DNA of 64,000 nucleotides from Herbaspirillum sp. Sphag64 (lineage in GTDB: Bacteria; Pseudomonadota; Gammaproteobacteria; Burkholderiales; Burkholderiaceae_D), in the NCBI RefSeq assembly GCF_014192645.1, contig NZ_JACHYE010000003.1:124001-188000 (forward strand), read 5' to 3'. Below, in pieces: positions 18,447-28,278 of the stretch. The position numbers and the translations under genes are program-made. The notes under the pieces were generated by a model. That model made no database searches, had not been told where the DNA came from, and was given only the letters and a program-made list of their open reading frames with translations. Every line of letters begins with the position of its first letter. The first letter of the stretch is position 1.

Positions 18447-20326
18447 GTCAACTCAAGTCATCCGCGCCAGCAGCGACCATCCGCCTGACCATGGCACAGG
18501 CGCTGGTGCGTTATCTGGATGCCTTGCGCATACAGACACCAGAGGGCGTGGTGCCGCTGTTTGGTGGCGTGTTTTCCATCTTCGGTCACGGCAACGTTGC
18601 CGGTATTGGCGAGGCGCTGTATCAGGTCCGCGAGACACTGCCGACCTATCGTGCCCATAACGAACAAGCCATGGCGCATACCGCCATTGCCTACGCCAAG
18701 GCGCACATGCGGCACCGCATGATGGCCGTCACCAGTTCCATCGGCCCCGGTGCCACCAATCTGCTGACTGCTGCTGCGCTGGCCCATGTCAACCGTCTGC
18801 CGGTGCTGCTGTTGCCGGGTGACGTGTTTGTCTCACGGCGTCCTGATCCGGTGCTCCAGCAGCTGGAGAATTTTCAGGATGCCGGCATCTCCGCCAACGA
18901 TGCGTTCAAACCGCTGTCCCGGTTTTTTGACCGCATCTGCTATCCCGAGCAATTGCTGAGCGCCTTGCCAAGGGCAATTCAGGTGCTGACCGATCCGGCG
19001 CAATGTGGCCCGGTGACGCTGGCCTTGCCGCAGGATGTGCAAACCATGGCGTTTGACTATCCGCTGGCTTTCTTTTCACCCAAGACGATCGTCCTGCGCG
19101 CGCAGGCCCCCGCACAGGAAGAGTTGCAGGATGCACTGGCACTCCTGCGCGACGCCCGCCAGCCGCTGATCGTCGCCGGTGGTGGTGCCTTGTATGGCGA
19201 CGCCACGGAGGCGCTACGGCGCTTTGCCGAGTTACACGGTATTCCGGTGGCCGAGACGCAAGCCGGCAAGGGGGCCTTGCCATGGTCCCATCCGCTGCAA
19301 CTCGGGGCCATCGGTGTGACCGGCTCTCCCGCAGCCAATGCCATGGCGGCCCAGGCTGATGTCGTGATTGCCGTCGGCAGTCGTCTGCAGGACTTCACGA
19401 CGGGCTCACATACGCTGTTCAGTCAGGCTCGCCTGCTCAGTATCAACGTCAATCCGGTCGATGCCATGAAGTGGCACGCCACGACCCTGTTATCCGACGC
19501 CAGACTCGGGCTCAATACGCTGTCACAGGCGCTGGGCGACTGGCGCAGCGACAATGGCTGGCAAGCCCGCGCCCATGACCTGGCCGATGGCTGGCGCGCT
19601 CGCGTCGCGCAGATTACTGGTTGCACCGATATCGGTGCCAGCCTGCCGTATGACGGTGAAGTCATCGGTGCGGTGCAACGCTCCAGTGTCGACTCTGCCG
19701 TCAACGATATTGTGGTCTGCGCCGCCGGTACGCTACCCGCCGAGCTGCACAAGCTTTGGCGGGCAGGGCGTCCGGGGGCCTATCACGTCGAATACGGCTA
19801 CTCCTGCATGGGCTATGAAATTGCCGGCGGTCTCGGCGCCAAGATGGCCCATCCAGAGCGTGATGTCATCGTCATGGTCGGTGACGGCAGTTACCTGATG
19901 ATGAATTCTGAAATTGCCACCTCCGTCATGCTGGACCAGAAGCTCATCATCATCGTCCTCGACAATCGTGGCTATGGCTGTATCAACCGCCTGCAACAAG
20001 CCTGTGGTGGCGCGCCCTTCAACAACATGCTGGAAGACTGCCTGCAAGGGCCGCTAGGCGCACCGCAGATCGACTTTGCGGCACACGCCCGTGCGCTTGG
20101 TGCACTGGCCGAGAACGTCAAGACCATCGCCGGGCTGGAAGCTGCATTGCAAAAGGCCCGTGCCGCGGACCGCACCTATCTGATCTGTATCGATACCGAT
20201 GCCACCCGCACCACCGCCGATGGTGGCTGCTGGTGGGAGGTCGCCGTGCCAGAAGTGTCGACAAGACCGCAGGTACAACAGGCCCGTGCCGACTACGAGC
20301 AGCAGCGTCAATCTCAATCTGTCTGA
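18443..20326 (+). CDS. iolD: 3D-trihydroxycyclohexane-1,2-dione acylhydrolase (ThDP enzyme)
   Basis: 627 residues with the three ThDP-family domains. N-terminal PYR domain with the activating Glu region ('RAHNEQAMAHTAIAYAKAH'). Middle domain with 'PLIVAGGGALYGDATEALRRF'-type fold. C-terminal PP domain with the ThDP/Mg motif 'GDGSYLMMNSEIATS' and the Asn of 'VLDNRGYGC'. It opens the ring to give 5-deoxy-glucuronate. It starts by ATGA overlap with iolC. Confidence 0.94.
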   Translation: MSQLKSSAPAATIRLTMAQALVRYLDALRIQTPEGVVPLFGGVFSIFGHGNVAGIGEALYQVRETLPTYRAHNEQAMAHTAIAYAKAHMRHRMMAVTSSIGPGATNLLTAAALAHVNRLPVLLLPGDVFVSRRPDPVLQQLENFQDAGISANDAFKPLSRFFDRICYPEQLLSALPRAIQVLTDPAQCGPVTLALPQDVQTMAFDYPLAFFSPKTIVLRAQAPAQEELQDALALLRDARQPLIVAGGGALYGDATEALRRFAELHGIPVAETQAGKGALPWSHPLQLGAIGVTGSPAANAMAAQADVVIAVGSRLQDFTTGSHTLFSQARLLSINVNPVDAMKWHATTLLSDARLGLNTLSQALGDWRSDNGWQARAHDLADGWRARVAQITGCTDIGASLPYDGEVIGAVQRSSVDSAVNDIVVCAAGTLPAELHKLWRAGRPGAYHVEYGYSCMGYEIAGGLGAKMAHPERDVIVMVGDGSYLMMNSEIATSVMLDQKLIIIVLDNRGYGCINRLQQACGGAPFNNMLEDCLQGPLGAPQIDFAAHARALGALAENVKTIAGLEAALQKARAADRTYLICIDTDATRTTADGGCWWEVAVPEVSTRPQVQQARADYEQQRQSQSV

Positions 20327-20362
20327 ACCAACAATTGCATGAACAAGCGAAAAGAGGAAATC

Positions 20363-21283
20363 GTGGGTACACCGTTTAACGTCAAGATCGGCATCAATCC
20401 TATTTCGTGGATGAACGACGACCTGCCCTCATTGGGCGGCGAAACCCCGCTCGAAGTGGCCTTGTCCGAAGGCGCACAGATCGGCTATCGCGGCTTTGAG
20501 CTGGGCAACAAATTCCCCAAAGAACCCGAAGCCCTGCGCGCCGTGCTCGGTAAATATCAGCTTGAATGCGTCTCCGGCTGGTATTCCGGCCGTCTGGCAA
20601 GCCGCTCCGCCGAAGAAGAAATTGACGCCGTCGGCCCGCATCTACGCCTGCTCGCCGCAAATGGTTCCAAAGTCATGGTCTATGGTGAAGTCGCCGATGC
20701 AATTCAGGGCGCGCCTGTGCCGCTGTATCAGCGTCCACGTTTTACCAGCGAAGCCGCCTGGCAAGCCTATGCCGACAAGCTCACTACTTTTGCCCGCTAC
20801 ACGCTGTCGCACGGCGTCAGATTGTCCTATCACCATCACATGGGTGCCTATGTGGAAACCCCGGCCGATGTCGACAAGTTGATGGCACTGACTGGTCCTG
20901 AAGTCGGTTTGTTGTTCGATAGCGGCCACATTACTTTCGCCGGTGGCGATCCGCTGGCCGTATTGCAAAAGCACATTGCCCGTATTTCCCATGTACATTG
21001 CAAGGATGTCCGGCCGTCGGTGGTGAAGCTGGCACGCAACCGTGACTGGAGTTTTCTGCAAGCCGTCATCAATGGTGCCTTCACCGTTCCCGGCGATGGC
21101 GCGATCAACTTCGGTGCCTTGTTGCAGGTGCTGTACCACCACGGTTATGCAGGCTGGTTGGTGGTCGAAGCCGAACAAGACCCTGCCGTCGCACCCAGCT
21201 ACCGCTATGCCGATATGGGCTACCGTCATCTTGCTGCTTTGGTCAGCGCGATTGAAAACGGCACCCTGCAGGAGGCCGCATGA
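20363..21283 (+). CDS. iolE: myo-Inosose-2 dehydratase
   Basis: 306 residues, an AP endonuclease-2-like TIM barrel. It begins 'NVKIGINPISWMNDDLP' and has metal-site segments 'SYHHHMGAYVETPADVD', 'LLFDSGHITFAGGDP' and 'VVEAEQDPA'. It dehydrates scyllo-inosose. The frame has an ATG at 20339 without a ribosome site; AGAGGAAAT directly before GTG 20363 marks the likelier start, giving the usual family N-terminus. Its stop overlaps the iolB start by 4 bp. Confidence 0.92.
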   Translation: MGTPFNVKIGINPISWMNDDLPSLGGETPLEVALSEGAQIGYRGFELGNKFPKEPEALRAVLGKYQLECVSGWYSGRLASRSAEEEIDAVGPHLRLLAANGSKVMVYGEVADAIQGAPVPLYQRPRFTSEAAWQAYADKLTTFARYTLSHGVRLSYHHHMGAYVETPADVDKLMALTGPEVGLLFDSGHITFAGGDPLAVLQKHIARISHVHCKDVRPSVVKLARNRDWSFLQAVINGAFTVPGDGAINFGALLQVLYHHGYAGWLVVEAEQDPAVAPSYRYADMGYRHLAALVSAIENGTLQEAA

Positions 21284-22074
21284 GCTTACTCGTCAAAGCC
21301 CGGCCCACCGGGCGCGATATTGTGCAGGTCACGCCGCACTCGGCCGGCTGGAAGTATGTCGGCTTCAGTGCGCATCGACTGGGGCGCGGCGAGAGCATCG
21401 CGCTCAATACCGAAGGGCGTGAATATTGTCTCGTTGTGCTCAGTGGTACCGTCAGTGTTCAAGCGGGAGACCAGCGCTGGCGCGAGATCGGCGAACGCAG
21501 CAGCGTCTTCGATACCAGGGCCGCTTATTCCGTCTACGTACCGCATCATCAGGCGCTCAGCATCACCGCCGACACTGATGCCGAAGTCGCACTCTGCAGC
21601 GCCACCGGGCATGGCAGCTTGCCAGCACGCTTGATCGAACCAGCCAATGTCACGCAATCAGTGCGCGGGCAGGGTAGCAACACCCGGTACGTCAGCGATA
21701 TCCTGCCGCAAAGTGCCCCGGCTGATCATCTGCTGGTGGTCGAGGTCAAAACCCCGGGCGGGCATTCTTCCAGCTATCCACCGCACAAGCACGATACCGA
21801 CAATCTGCCGCAGGAAAGCTTTCTCGAAGAAACCTACTATCACCGTCTCAACCCGGCGCAAGGCTTTGCGTTTCAACGGGTGTATGTGGATGACCGCTCA
21901 CTGGACCAATCGATGGCGGTTGAAAACCATGACGTGGTCATGGTGCCACGCGGTTATCACCCGGTGGTGGTGCCGCATGGCTATGAAAGTTACTACCTCA
22001 ACGTGATGGCTGGGCCGAAGCGTGAATGGCATTTCAAGAATGATCCGGCGCACGAATGGATGTTGCAGCGTTAG
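21280..22074 (+). CDS. iolB: 5-Deoxy-glucuronate isomerase
   Basis: 264 residues, a double cupin. The second cupin has the metal-binding 'SYPPHKHDTDNLPQES' and 'VPRGYHPVVVPHGYESYYLN'. It converts 5-deoxy-glucuronate to 2-deoxy-5-keto-gluconate, the substrate of the IolC kinase. It is the last gene of the importer-iolCDEB unit and ends 10 bp from the convergent Ugp-type permease gene, leaving no room for a separate terminator. Confidence 0.94.
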   Translation: MSLLVKARPTGRDIVQVTPHSAGWKYVGFSAHRLGRGESIALNTEGREYCLVVLSGTVSVQAGDQRWREIGERSSVFDTRAAYSVYVPHHQALSITADTDAEVALCSATGHGSLPARLIEPANVTQSVRGQGSNTRYVSDILPQSAPADHLLVVEVKTPGGHSSSYPPHKHDTDNLPQESFLEETYYHRLNPAQGFAFQRVYVDDRSLDQSMAVENHDVVMVPRGYHPVVVPHGYESYYLNVMAGPKREWHFKNDPAHEWMLQR

Positions 22075-22084
22075 AAGGAGGGGA

Positions 22085-22951
22085 TCAACGAATCCCCGCC
22101 CGTAAAAACGCCTGAATGAATTGCCGCTGAAACACCAGAAAGCCCACCAGCAGCGGCGCAATCGCCATCAGTGTCGCCGCACTGATAAGGGAGATATTGA
22201 CGCCGCTTTCGGGTGCGCCAAATAGGGATAAGCCCACCGTCAACGGCCTTGTGGCGCTGGAATTGGTCACGATCAGTGGCCAGAGAAAGTTGTTCCAGTG
22301 GGTTGCCACCGAGACCAGCGCATAGGCCAGATACACCGGTCTGGCCGCTGGCACATACACCCGCCAGAGCACGCCGAACCAGCTACAGCCCTCGATCCGG
22401 GCAGCCTCTTCCAGCTCACGCGGAATTTGCATAAACGCCTGTCGCAGCAAAAAAATGCCAAACGCGCTCGCCATATACGGCGCTGCCATCCCCAGCGGCG
22501 TATCAAACAGGCCGAGTCGGGTCACCATGGCGTAATTCTCGACAATCAGAATTTCTGGCAGTACAAATAATTGCAGCAACACCAGCACGAACAACAGGTT
22601 CTTGCCTGCGAACTGAAACCGCGCAAACGCAAAACCTGCCAGCGTACAGAGCGTCAATTGTCCAGCCAGAATCAGCGTCACCAGCAAAAAGGTATTACAG
22701 AAATATCGCAACCAGGGCGCAGACTGCCACGCCAGCCTGAAGTTATCCAGCAACAGTGGCGCATGCAGGTCAAAGCGCAGTGCGGCATCGGACTGATGCA
22801 AAGCCGCCCACACCGCAAACAGCAACGGTGCCATCCAGCACAAAGCCAGCAGCCAGGCACCACCGGTATCGACGACGCGCCAGAAGCGCTCGTTGGTCGC
22901 CGGGGCAGTGGGAATAGGATTGCGCGGGGAAGATTCTATGAGCGTCGTCAT
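22085..22951 (-). CDS. ABC importer permease, MalG/UgpE type
   Basis: 288 residues and six transmembrane helices. The EAA loop is 'EEAARIEGCSWFGVLWRVYVP', which docks on the ATPase coupling site. Last gene of a five-gene minus-strand unit (regulator, ATPase, binding protein, two permeases); 15 bp separate it from the first permease. The substrate is unknown: sugar, polyol or glycerol-phosphate. Confidence 0.87.
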   Translation of the reverse strand: MTTLIESSPRNPIPTAPATNERFWRVVDTGGAWLLALCWMAPLLFAVWAALHQSDAALRFDLHAPLLLDNFRLAWQSAPWLRYFCNTFLLVTLILAGQLTLCTLAGFAFARFQFAGKNLLFVLVLLQLFVLPEILIVENYAMVTRLGLFDTPLGMAAPYMASAFGIFLLRQAFMQIPRELEEAARIEGCSWFGVLWRVYVPAARPVYLAYALVSVATHWNNFLWPLIVTNSSATRPLTVGLSLFGAPESGVNISLISAATLMAIAPLLVGFLVFQRQFIQAFLRAGIR

Positions 22952-22966
22952 GACAGGTCTCTGCGA

Positions 22967-23872
22967 TCAGCGGTAATGGATGCGACGTTCAAACACCAGG
23001 AACTGCAATGCGGCAATCAACGCCAGCACGGCGATGACCAGCACCGTCATCACGGCCGCACTGGACGGATCCAGATAGGCAAAGGCGGTCTCCCAGATCC
23101 AGTACAGCATCAGCTTGGAGGCATTGTCCGGCCCACCGCGGGTCAGGATGAACAAATGGTCAATCAGGCGCACCGCATTGATCAGCGCATTGACCAGCAC
23201 AAACAAGGTCGTCGGCATCAGCAGCGGTAACACCAGCCGACGGGTGGTTGCCCAGCGCCCGGCACCTTCGAGACGTGCCGCTTCGCGCAGCTCCGGGGGA
23301 ATCGCCTGCAACGCCGCCAGGTAGAACAACATGAAAAATCCCGACTCCTTCCACACCGTCACCGCCATCACCGACCACAGCGCCGTCCCCGGTTGGCCCA
23401 GCCAGTTCGTTGGACCAAGGCCAAACAGTGCCGTAATGTGATCCAGCAAGCCCAACCCCGGCGTGTAAAAGAACAGCCACAGATTGGCTGCCGCAATCAT
23501 CGGCAGCATGGTCGGGGTAAAAAAGGCCGTGCGCACCAGACCGCGCCCGCCGATCTTGGCGTTGGCCCACAAGGCCATGCCCAGCGCCAGTGCCATCGAT
23601 ACCGGCACCGTCACCGCCGCATACCAGAGATTGTTGCCCGCGATTTGCCAGAAGTGCGGATCAGCCAGCACCTCACGGTAATTATCCAGACCCGTGAAGT
23701 GGCTGGGATGACGCACCGTTCCCCGCGTAAAAAAGCTATCCCACAAGGTGGCCAGCAATGGAAAAAACGCAAACAGTGACAGCAGCACCAGTGCTGGGCT
23801 GAGCAAGCCCCAGCCCAGCAGGTTGTGTTGGCGTCGCTCTGCCTGCGTACGCGGAGAAGTGAGAGAGGTCAT
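22967..23872 (-). CDS. ABC importer permease, MalF/UgpA type
   Basis: 301 residues and six transmembrane helices. It has 'LLSPALVLLSLFAFFPLLATLWDSFF' in the first and the EAA loop 'ELREAARLEGAGRWATTRRLVLP'. ATG 23872 begins the usual short hydrophilic lead. The open frame runs 26 codons further upstream to 23950, inside the binding-protein gene, and is not conserved-looking. It pairs with the UgpE-type permease downstream. Confidence 0.87.
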   Translation of the reverse strand: MTSLTSPRTQAERRQHNLLGWGLLSPALVLLSLFAFFPLLATLWDSFFTRGTVRHPSHFTGLDNYREVLADPHFWQIAGNNLWYAAVTVPVSMALALGMALWANAKIGGRGLVRTAFFTPTMLPMIAAANLWLFFYTPGLGLLDHITALFGLGPTNWLGQPGTALWSVMAVTVWKESGFFMLFYLAALQAIPPELREAARLEGAGRWATTRRLVLPLLMPTTLFVLVNALINAVRLIDHLFILTRGGPDNASKLMLYWIWETAFAYLDPSSAAVMTVLVIAVLALIAALQFLVFERRIHYR

Positions 23873-23900
23873 CGGCAATCCGGGCAACAGAGCAGCAGGC

Positions 23901-25172
23901 TTAGCGATACGGCTTGAGCAAGCGCTCGGCCGTCGCCTGCGCTTCATCAAGTGCCTGTTTTGGTGTCTTGCTGCCGGTCAGCGCAGCCTGCACCGCATTC
24001 GACAAGGCCTCACGCACCCGCGCACCTTGCTCTGTCGATAGTTCAGGCACTGCCACCGCCAGCTGATCGCGAGCCACCAGCGCCTGCGGGAAGGATTTGC
24101 TGTAATCACGCAAAGCAGGCGTGTTGTAAGCCGCGCCACTGGTGCCGACGTAACCGGTCGCAATCGACCATTGCGCAGCACGCTCCGGCGCCGTCATCCA
24201 GCGTACAAAGGTGACTGAGGCAGCCTGTTGTGCCGGGGTTGAACCCTTGAACAGATAGAAGTTGCCACCACCCACCGGCGAGCCGGGCTGCTTGTTGGCC
24301 GGCAGCATGGCGACCCCAAAATCAAACTTGGCCTCCTTCTTGACCGCGCTCAGGTTGCCGGTGGTATGCCACATCATCGCGGTCTGACCTTGCAGGAATG
24401 CTTGCCGCAAAGTTCCCCATTCGACCGCGCCAGCTGGACTCACATGATGGGTCACCGACAGTGCGCGCCAGAACTCCAGCGCTTCGATCGCCGCTGGGCT
24501 GTTGAAATAGACCTGCGTACCATCCTTGCTCATCAACTGCACACCGTTCTGGATCGCTAACGCCTGAAACAGCCAGTAAGCGTAACCGGTAGAAGGAATC
24601 ATCACGCCATAGCGATCCTTGGTGGTCAGCTTGCTGGCAGTGGTGACCAGCTCCTTCCAGGTTTTAGGCGGTGCGTCCGGGTTCAGTCCTGCCGCACGGA
24701 ACATGTCCTTGTTGTAGAACATCACGATGGTTGAGCGCTGGAACGGAATGCCCCAGACATGGCCATCGATATTGCCATTGGCCATCAGCGCCGGATAAAA
24801 ACTTTGCAGCCACGCACGGTCTTCGGTGCTGGTGGCGACTTTGTCAAACGGCTCGATCAGGTTCTGATCAATCAGGTCATAGGTATCCATCGCACCCAGC
24901 ACCGAAATCTGCGGCGGCTGACCACCCTTGATAGCCGACACGGCGCGCACCCGGGTCTCATCATAGTTACCCGAATAAACCGCCTTGACCTTGATGTCCG
25001 GATTGGCCTTCTGGAAGTCGTTGATCATGCCGTCAATCACTTCGGTCAGCGGGCCGCCAACGGCAATCGGGTAATACATCGTCAGATCGGTCGCCGCCGC
25101 ACTGCCAGCAGCAGTCAATGTCGTCGCCAGCAAGGCCGCTAACGTGGTTTTCTTGATCAGTTGTCGCAACAT
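23901..25172 (-). CDS. Extracellular solute-binding protein, UgpB-like
   Basis: 423 residues with a signal peptide ('LAALLATTLTAAGSAAA'). Type-2 solute-binding fold, with 'NPDIKVKAVYSGNYDETRVRAVSAIKGG' closely resembling the corresponding part of E. coli UgpB, and 'VMFYNKDMFRAAGLNPDAPPKTWKEL' typical of cluster B proteins. This suggests glycerol-3-phosphate or a related polyol/sugar, not proven. ATG 25172 has AAGGA 6-7 bp upstream. Confidence 0.85.
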   Translation of the reverse strand: MLRQLIKKTTLAALLATTLTAAGSAAATDLTMYYPIAVGGPLTEVIDGMINDFQKANPDIKVKAVYSGNYDETRVRAVSAIKGGQPPQISVLGAMDTYDLIDQNLIEPFDKVATSTEDRAWLQSFYPALMANGNIDGHVWGIPFQRSTIVMFYNKDMFRAAGLNPDAPPKTWKELVTTASKLTTKDRYGVMIPSTGYAYWLFQALAIQNGVQLMSKDGTQVYFNSPAAIEALEFWRALSVTHHVSPAGAVEWGTLRQAFLQGQTAMMWHTTGNLSAVKKEAKFDFGVAMLPANKQPGSPVGGGNFYLFKGSTPAQQAASVTFVRWMTAPERAAQWSIATGYVGTSGAAYNTPALRDYSKSFPQALVARDQLAVAVPELSTEQGARVREALSNAVQAALTGSKTPKQALDEAQATAERLLKPYR

Positions 25173-25241
25173 GAGATGTCCTTGGTTAAAGGGAGGTTGA
25201 TAGAGCAAAGAAGAGAACGAGGCCAAACAACTCAGCAGTCG

Positions 25242-26351
25242 CTACACAGCAGCAACGGCATCGGCATCGGCGTCACTCGTCAGCCGGCGACCATCACTGG
25301 CGGCAAACAGATGCGCATGCTCTGGGTTCCAGCCCAGCCCGACGCGCGCACCCCGCTGCAGCTGCGTTTTCTCGGGCGAGCGCACAATCACGTTGTCGCC
25401 GCCCGGTAAGGCCAGATAGATATACGATTCAGCACCCTGAAACTCGACCCCGGTTACCATCCCGAACAGATCGGTCGAAGAGGGCGGTACCAGCCTGAAG
25501 TGTTCCGGCCGTACGCCCACCAGATGCCCGGTGCCATGCTCGGCGATACCTGACTGCAAGGTCTCTGGCAACTTCGCTACCTGCATCAGCATCATCGGTG
25601 GGCTGCCAATGAACGCTGCCGCAAAGGCGCTATTGGGCGTCTCATATAACTGCGCTGGCGAGCCGCTTTGCACAATGCGTCCGCCGTTCATCAACACGAT
25701 CTTGTCGGCCATCCCCATGGCCTCGGTCTGGTCGTGGGTCACATACACCACCGTCATGCCCAACCGCTGCTGGAGTGCGCGGATTTCATGGCGTACGGTA
25801 TGGCGCAGCTTGGCATCCAGATTCGACAAAGGTTCATCCATCAGACAGATGCCATGACCTGCCACCACTGCGCGCGCCAGTGCCACCCGTTGCCGTTGCC
25901 CGCCAGAGAGCTGCCCTGGCTTGCGCTGCTCCAGCCCCTGCAGATTGGTCAGCGCCAGGGCATCCTGCAAACGTTCACGCCGCTCCGCCGCCGACACACC
26001 ACGCACCTGCATGCCAAAGCAGATGTTGTCCGCCACATTCAGATGCGGGAACAGCGCATACGACTGAAATACCATCGACAAACCGCGCGCCGATGGCGCT
26101 GCCGTTGTCACATCCTGTCCATTGATTTCTACCTGACCGCTGTCCGGCGTTTCCAGTCCGGCCAGCAAGCGCAGCAAGGTTGACTTGCCGCACCCGGACG
26201 GGCCCAGTAATGCCACTAATTGTCCGCGTTCTACGTTCAGGTCCAGTGCATCAATGACCTGATGCTGGCCCCACGATTTGCTGATGCCACGCAAGCGGAT
26301 CGCGATATCGCTCTCTTGATCGCTGACGGTATGGCGCACTGTGTGATTCAT
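25242..26351 (-). CDS. ABC importer ATPase, MalK/UgpC type
   Basis: 369 residues. Walker A 'GPSGCGKST', Q-loop 'MVFQSYALFPH', signature 'LSGGQRQRVALARA', Walker B 'ICLMDEPLSNLD' and 'VTHDQTEAM' with the switch His. A C-terminal OB-fold regulatory domain (about 245-350) contains 'VGVRPEHFRL'. Its start overlaps the DeoR-type regulator stop by 4 bp. Confidence 0.9.
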   Translation of the reverse strand: MNHTVRHTVSDQESDIAIRLRGISKSWGQHQVIDALDLNVERGQLVALLGPSGCGKSTLLRLLAGLETPDSGQVEINGQDVTTAAPSARGLSMVFQSYALFPHLNVADNICFGMQVRGVSAAERRERLQDALALTNLQGLEQRKPGQLSGGQRQRVALARAVVAGHGICLMDEPLSNLDAKLRHTVRHEIRALQQRLGMTVVYVTHDQTEAMGMADKIVLMNGGRIVQSGSPAQLYETPNSAFAAAFIGSPPMMLMQVAKLPETLQSGIAEHGTGHLVGVRPEHFRLVPPSSTDLFGMVTGVEFQGAESYIYLALPGGDNVIVRSPEKTQLQRGARVGLGWNPEHAHLFAASDGRRLTSDADADAVAAV

Positions 26352-27196
26352 GATTTTCCTGCTGTATTCAGAAGTGCTACTGCATCTTTTGCAGCGCGTG
26401 CCGATGCCACGACCAGGTGCGGCTGGCCGTTTAGCAACGGCATCATGTCAGCAGGTACCGCCTGATCAGTGACAAAAATGTCAGGGTCCGACAAATGGCC
26501 GCCGCGAACGGGTGCCTGCCGACCAAACTTCGAATGATCGGCCACCAGAATCCGGGTACGGCAACTCTCGCGCAGTGCCTGACGTGAGCTTGCTTCCATC
26601 CGGTCAAAGTCGAGCAGGGTGCCATCGCTGTCAATGCCGCCAACGCCATAAATACCAAAGTCAGCACGGAAGCTACGGAAGGTTTTATCGGCCTCGCTAC
26701 CGAGAATCTCCGGATTGGGAAAGCGCAAGGTGCCACCGGGCACAATCACCTCATTGGTTTGTCGGGTTGACAGCGCCAGCGCTGCTCGCAAGTTATTGGT
26801 AATGACCGTTAAATGTTCATGTTCCGCCAAGGCCAGCGCCACCTGTTCAGGCGTGGTGCCAATCCCGATCAGCACACTGCAGCCATTGGGAATGAGCTTG
26901 GCTACGGCCGCACCAATGCTGGCCTTTTGTTCCAGATTACTGATGCGGCGCTGATCATAGGAGGGATTGCGCAAGGTCTGAATCAACTCCGCGCCACCAT
27001 GCCGACGCCGCAAGATATCGGCATCACACAAGGCATTGATATCGCGCCGGATGGTCTGGGTTGTCACCGCAAAATGCTCCGCTAGCGCTTCCATGGTCAG
27101 AAAGCTATGTTGCCGGAACAGCGCAATGATCTCGTTGTGCCGGGGCGAAACCAGCTTGGATGGGTTGGGGAGAAGCGCGGTGCTAGGAGTGTTCAC
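26348..27196 (-). CDS. DeoR/GlpR-family transcriptional regulator
   Basis: 282 residues. N-terminal DeoR helix-turn-helix (about 18-75: 'RHNEIIALFRQHSFLTMEAL', 'VTTQTIRRDINALCD') and C-terminal DeoRC sensor (about 95-250) with 'IGIGTTPEQVALAL' and 'GIYGVGGIDSDGTLLDFD'. DeoRC binds phosphorylated sugars or glycerol-3-phosphate. It is the first gene of the importer unit it most likely represses. A 12-bp perfect palindrome lies 14 bp upstream of the start. Confidence 0.85.
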   Translation of the reverse strand: MNTPSTALLPNPSKLVSPRHNEIIALFRQHSFLTMEALAEHFAVTTQTIRRDINALCDADILRRRHGGAELIQTLRNPSYDQRRISNLEQKASIGAAVAKLIPNGCSVLIGIGTTPEQVALALAEHEHLTVITNNLRAALALSTRQTNEVIVPGGTLRFPNPEILGSEADKTFRSFRADFGIYGVGGIDSDGTLLDFDRMEASSRQALRESCRTRILVADHSKFGRQAPVRGGHLSDPDIFVTDQAVPADMMPLLNGQPHLVVASARAAKDAVALLNTAGKS

Positions 27197-27576
27197 TTGG
27201 TCATCGCCTGTTTCAATTGAAAACGCGATGAAGATTAGCGGCGCTTTGTTACGGCCTTATGACGTTGCTGTGTGTTCAAGTGAATTCGTTGTGCTTGCTC
27301 AATTTTTTGTCTGCACTAGTGAGCTTATTACCCCAAGAGAAACGGAACCTGCCGCTTCAATCTGATAAGGAGTTTGCACGTTACGATGACCGCGCCATCA
27401 GCACCGTCACCTGGAAAAGTCAATACAACCTACTAAGGCGTATTACGAAAACCGGCCAACACGCTGTATTTGCCGACCAGAATGTTCATCTCTGTAAATT
27501 TAACCCGGCGACATAGTGAGAAGTGATTTGCTGGTGTTAGAATTTTCCAAACGAATACAGAAAGGTCGGTCAAATA
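27197..27576. other. Intergenic stretch with a palindrome before the DeoR gene
   Basis: 380 bp between divergent genes. TTTCAATTGAAA at 27211-27222 is a perfect 12-bp palindrome next to the DeoR start and could be its own operator. Otherwise no gene or strong hairpin was seen. Confidence 0.4.
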
Positions 27577-28242
27577 ATGAAGCGTGTCATTTTGTCTGTT
27601 ATTGCAGCAAGCTCGATTCAAATCGCCCACGCACAATCGGTACAGGCACCGGTACCAGTCCAGAATGAGAAGTGGTCGTACCAGACGACCGACCAATGGA
27701 CCTCCAAAGTCACCCAGACAATCAACGTTACCGTCGTCGGTGTTTTGGGTAACTATATCCGCCAGCAGAATGAAGTACATAACGTGACGTCAAGCGGTCA
27801 GCAGGCACCGACCCAGACGCTACTGGTAACCTTGCCTTCGGACCTCAATGTCGTCTCGACCATCAATGGCGAACGCATCGTCAATCGTATCTACGACTGG
27901 CCATTAACGAGTGGCAAAAAGTGGCATAAGCAAAGTAAGGTTGCTTCAACCATGACCTTGCCAACTGGTTTGACGCCAGCGGTATTTACTTCTGACACTG
28001 ACGCCGAAGTCGCTGGCTGGGAAGATGTTCAAACCCCTGCGGGTAATTTCAAGGCCTTGAAGATCGTCTATAAATCCAAAACCACTGTCGATATCATGCC
28101 GACGTTTTCATCGACATCGACTGAGACTTCCTGGTACAGCCCGGATGTGCATCGTAATGTGAAATACACGTCCGAGGCTTTCGGTGCCAGCGGTGAGCCA
28201 TTGACAAGCACCGTGCAACTGTTGGTGGCACATAGCCAGTAA
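27577..28242 (+). CDS. Periplasmic protein of unknown function
   Basis: 221 residues with a signal peptide ('VILSVIAASSIQIAHAQ', cleavage after AHA). The rest is beta-rich and repeats Thr/Val patterns ('WTSKVTQTINVTVVG', 'WYSPDVHRNVKYTSEA'). The second half has the layout of DUF3108-like secreted proteins ('AGWEDVQTPAGNFKALKIVY'), but the similarity is only impression-level. It stands alone and is followed by a long terminator hairpin. Confidence 0.65.
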   Translation: MKRVILSVIAASSIQIAHAQSVQAPVPVQNEKWSYQTTDQWTSKVTQTINVTVVGVLGNYIRQQNEVHNVTSSGQQAPTQTLLVTLPSDLNVVSTINGERIVNRIYDWPLTSGKKWHKQSKVASTMTLPTGLTPAVFTSDTDAEVAGWEDVQTPAGNFKALKIVYKSKTTVDIMPTFSSTSTETSWYSPDVHRNVKYTSEAFGASGEPLTSTVQLLVAHSQ

Positions 28243-28278
28243 TTACCTCTGCTCCATGTGAGCGCCTACAGCTTCAAT

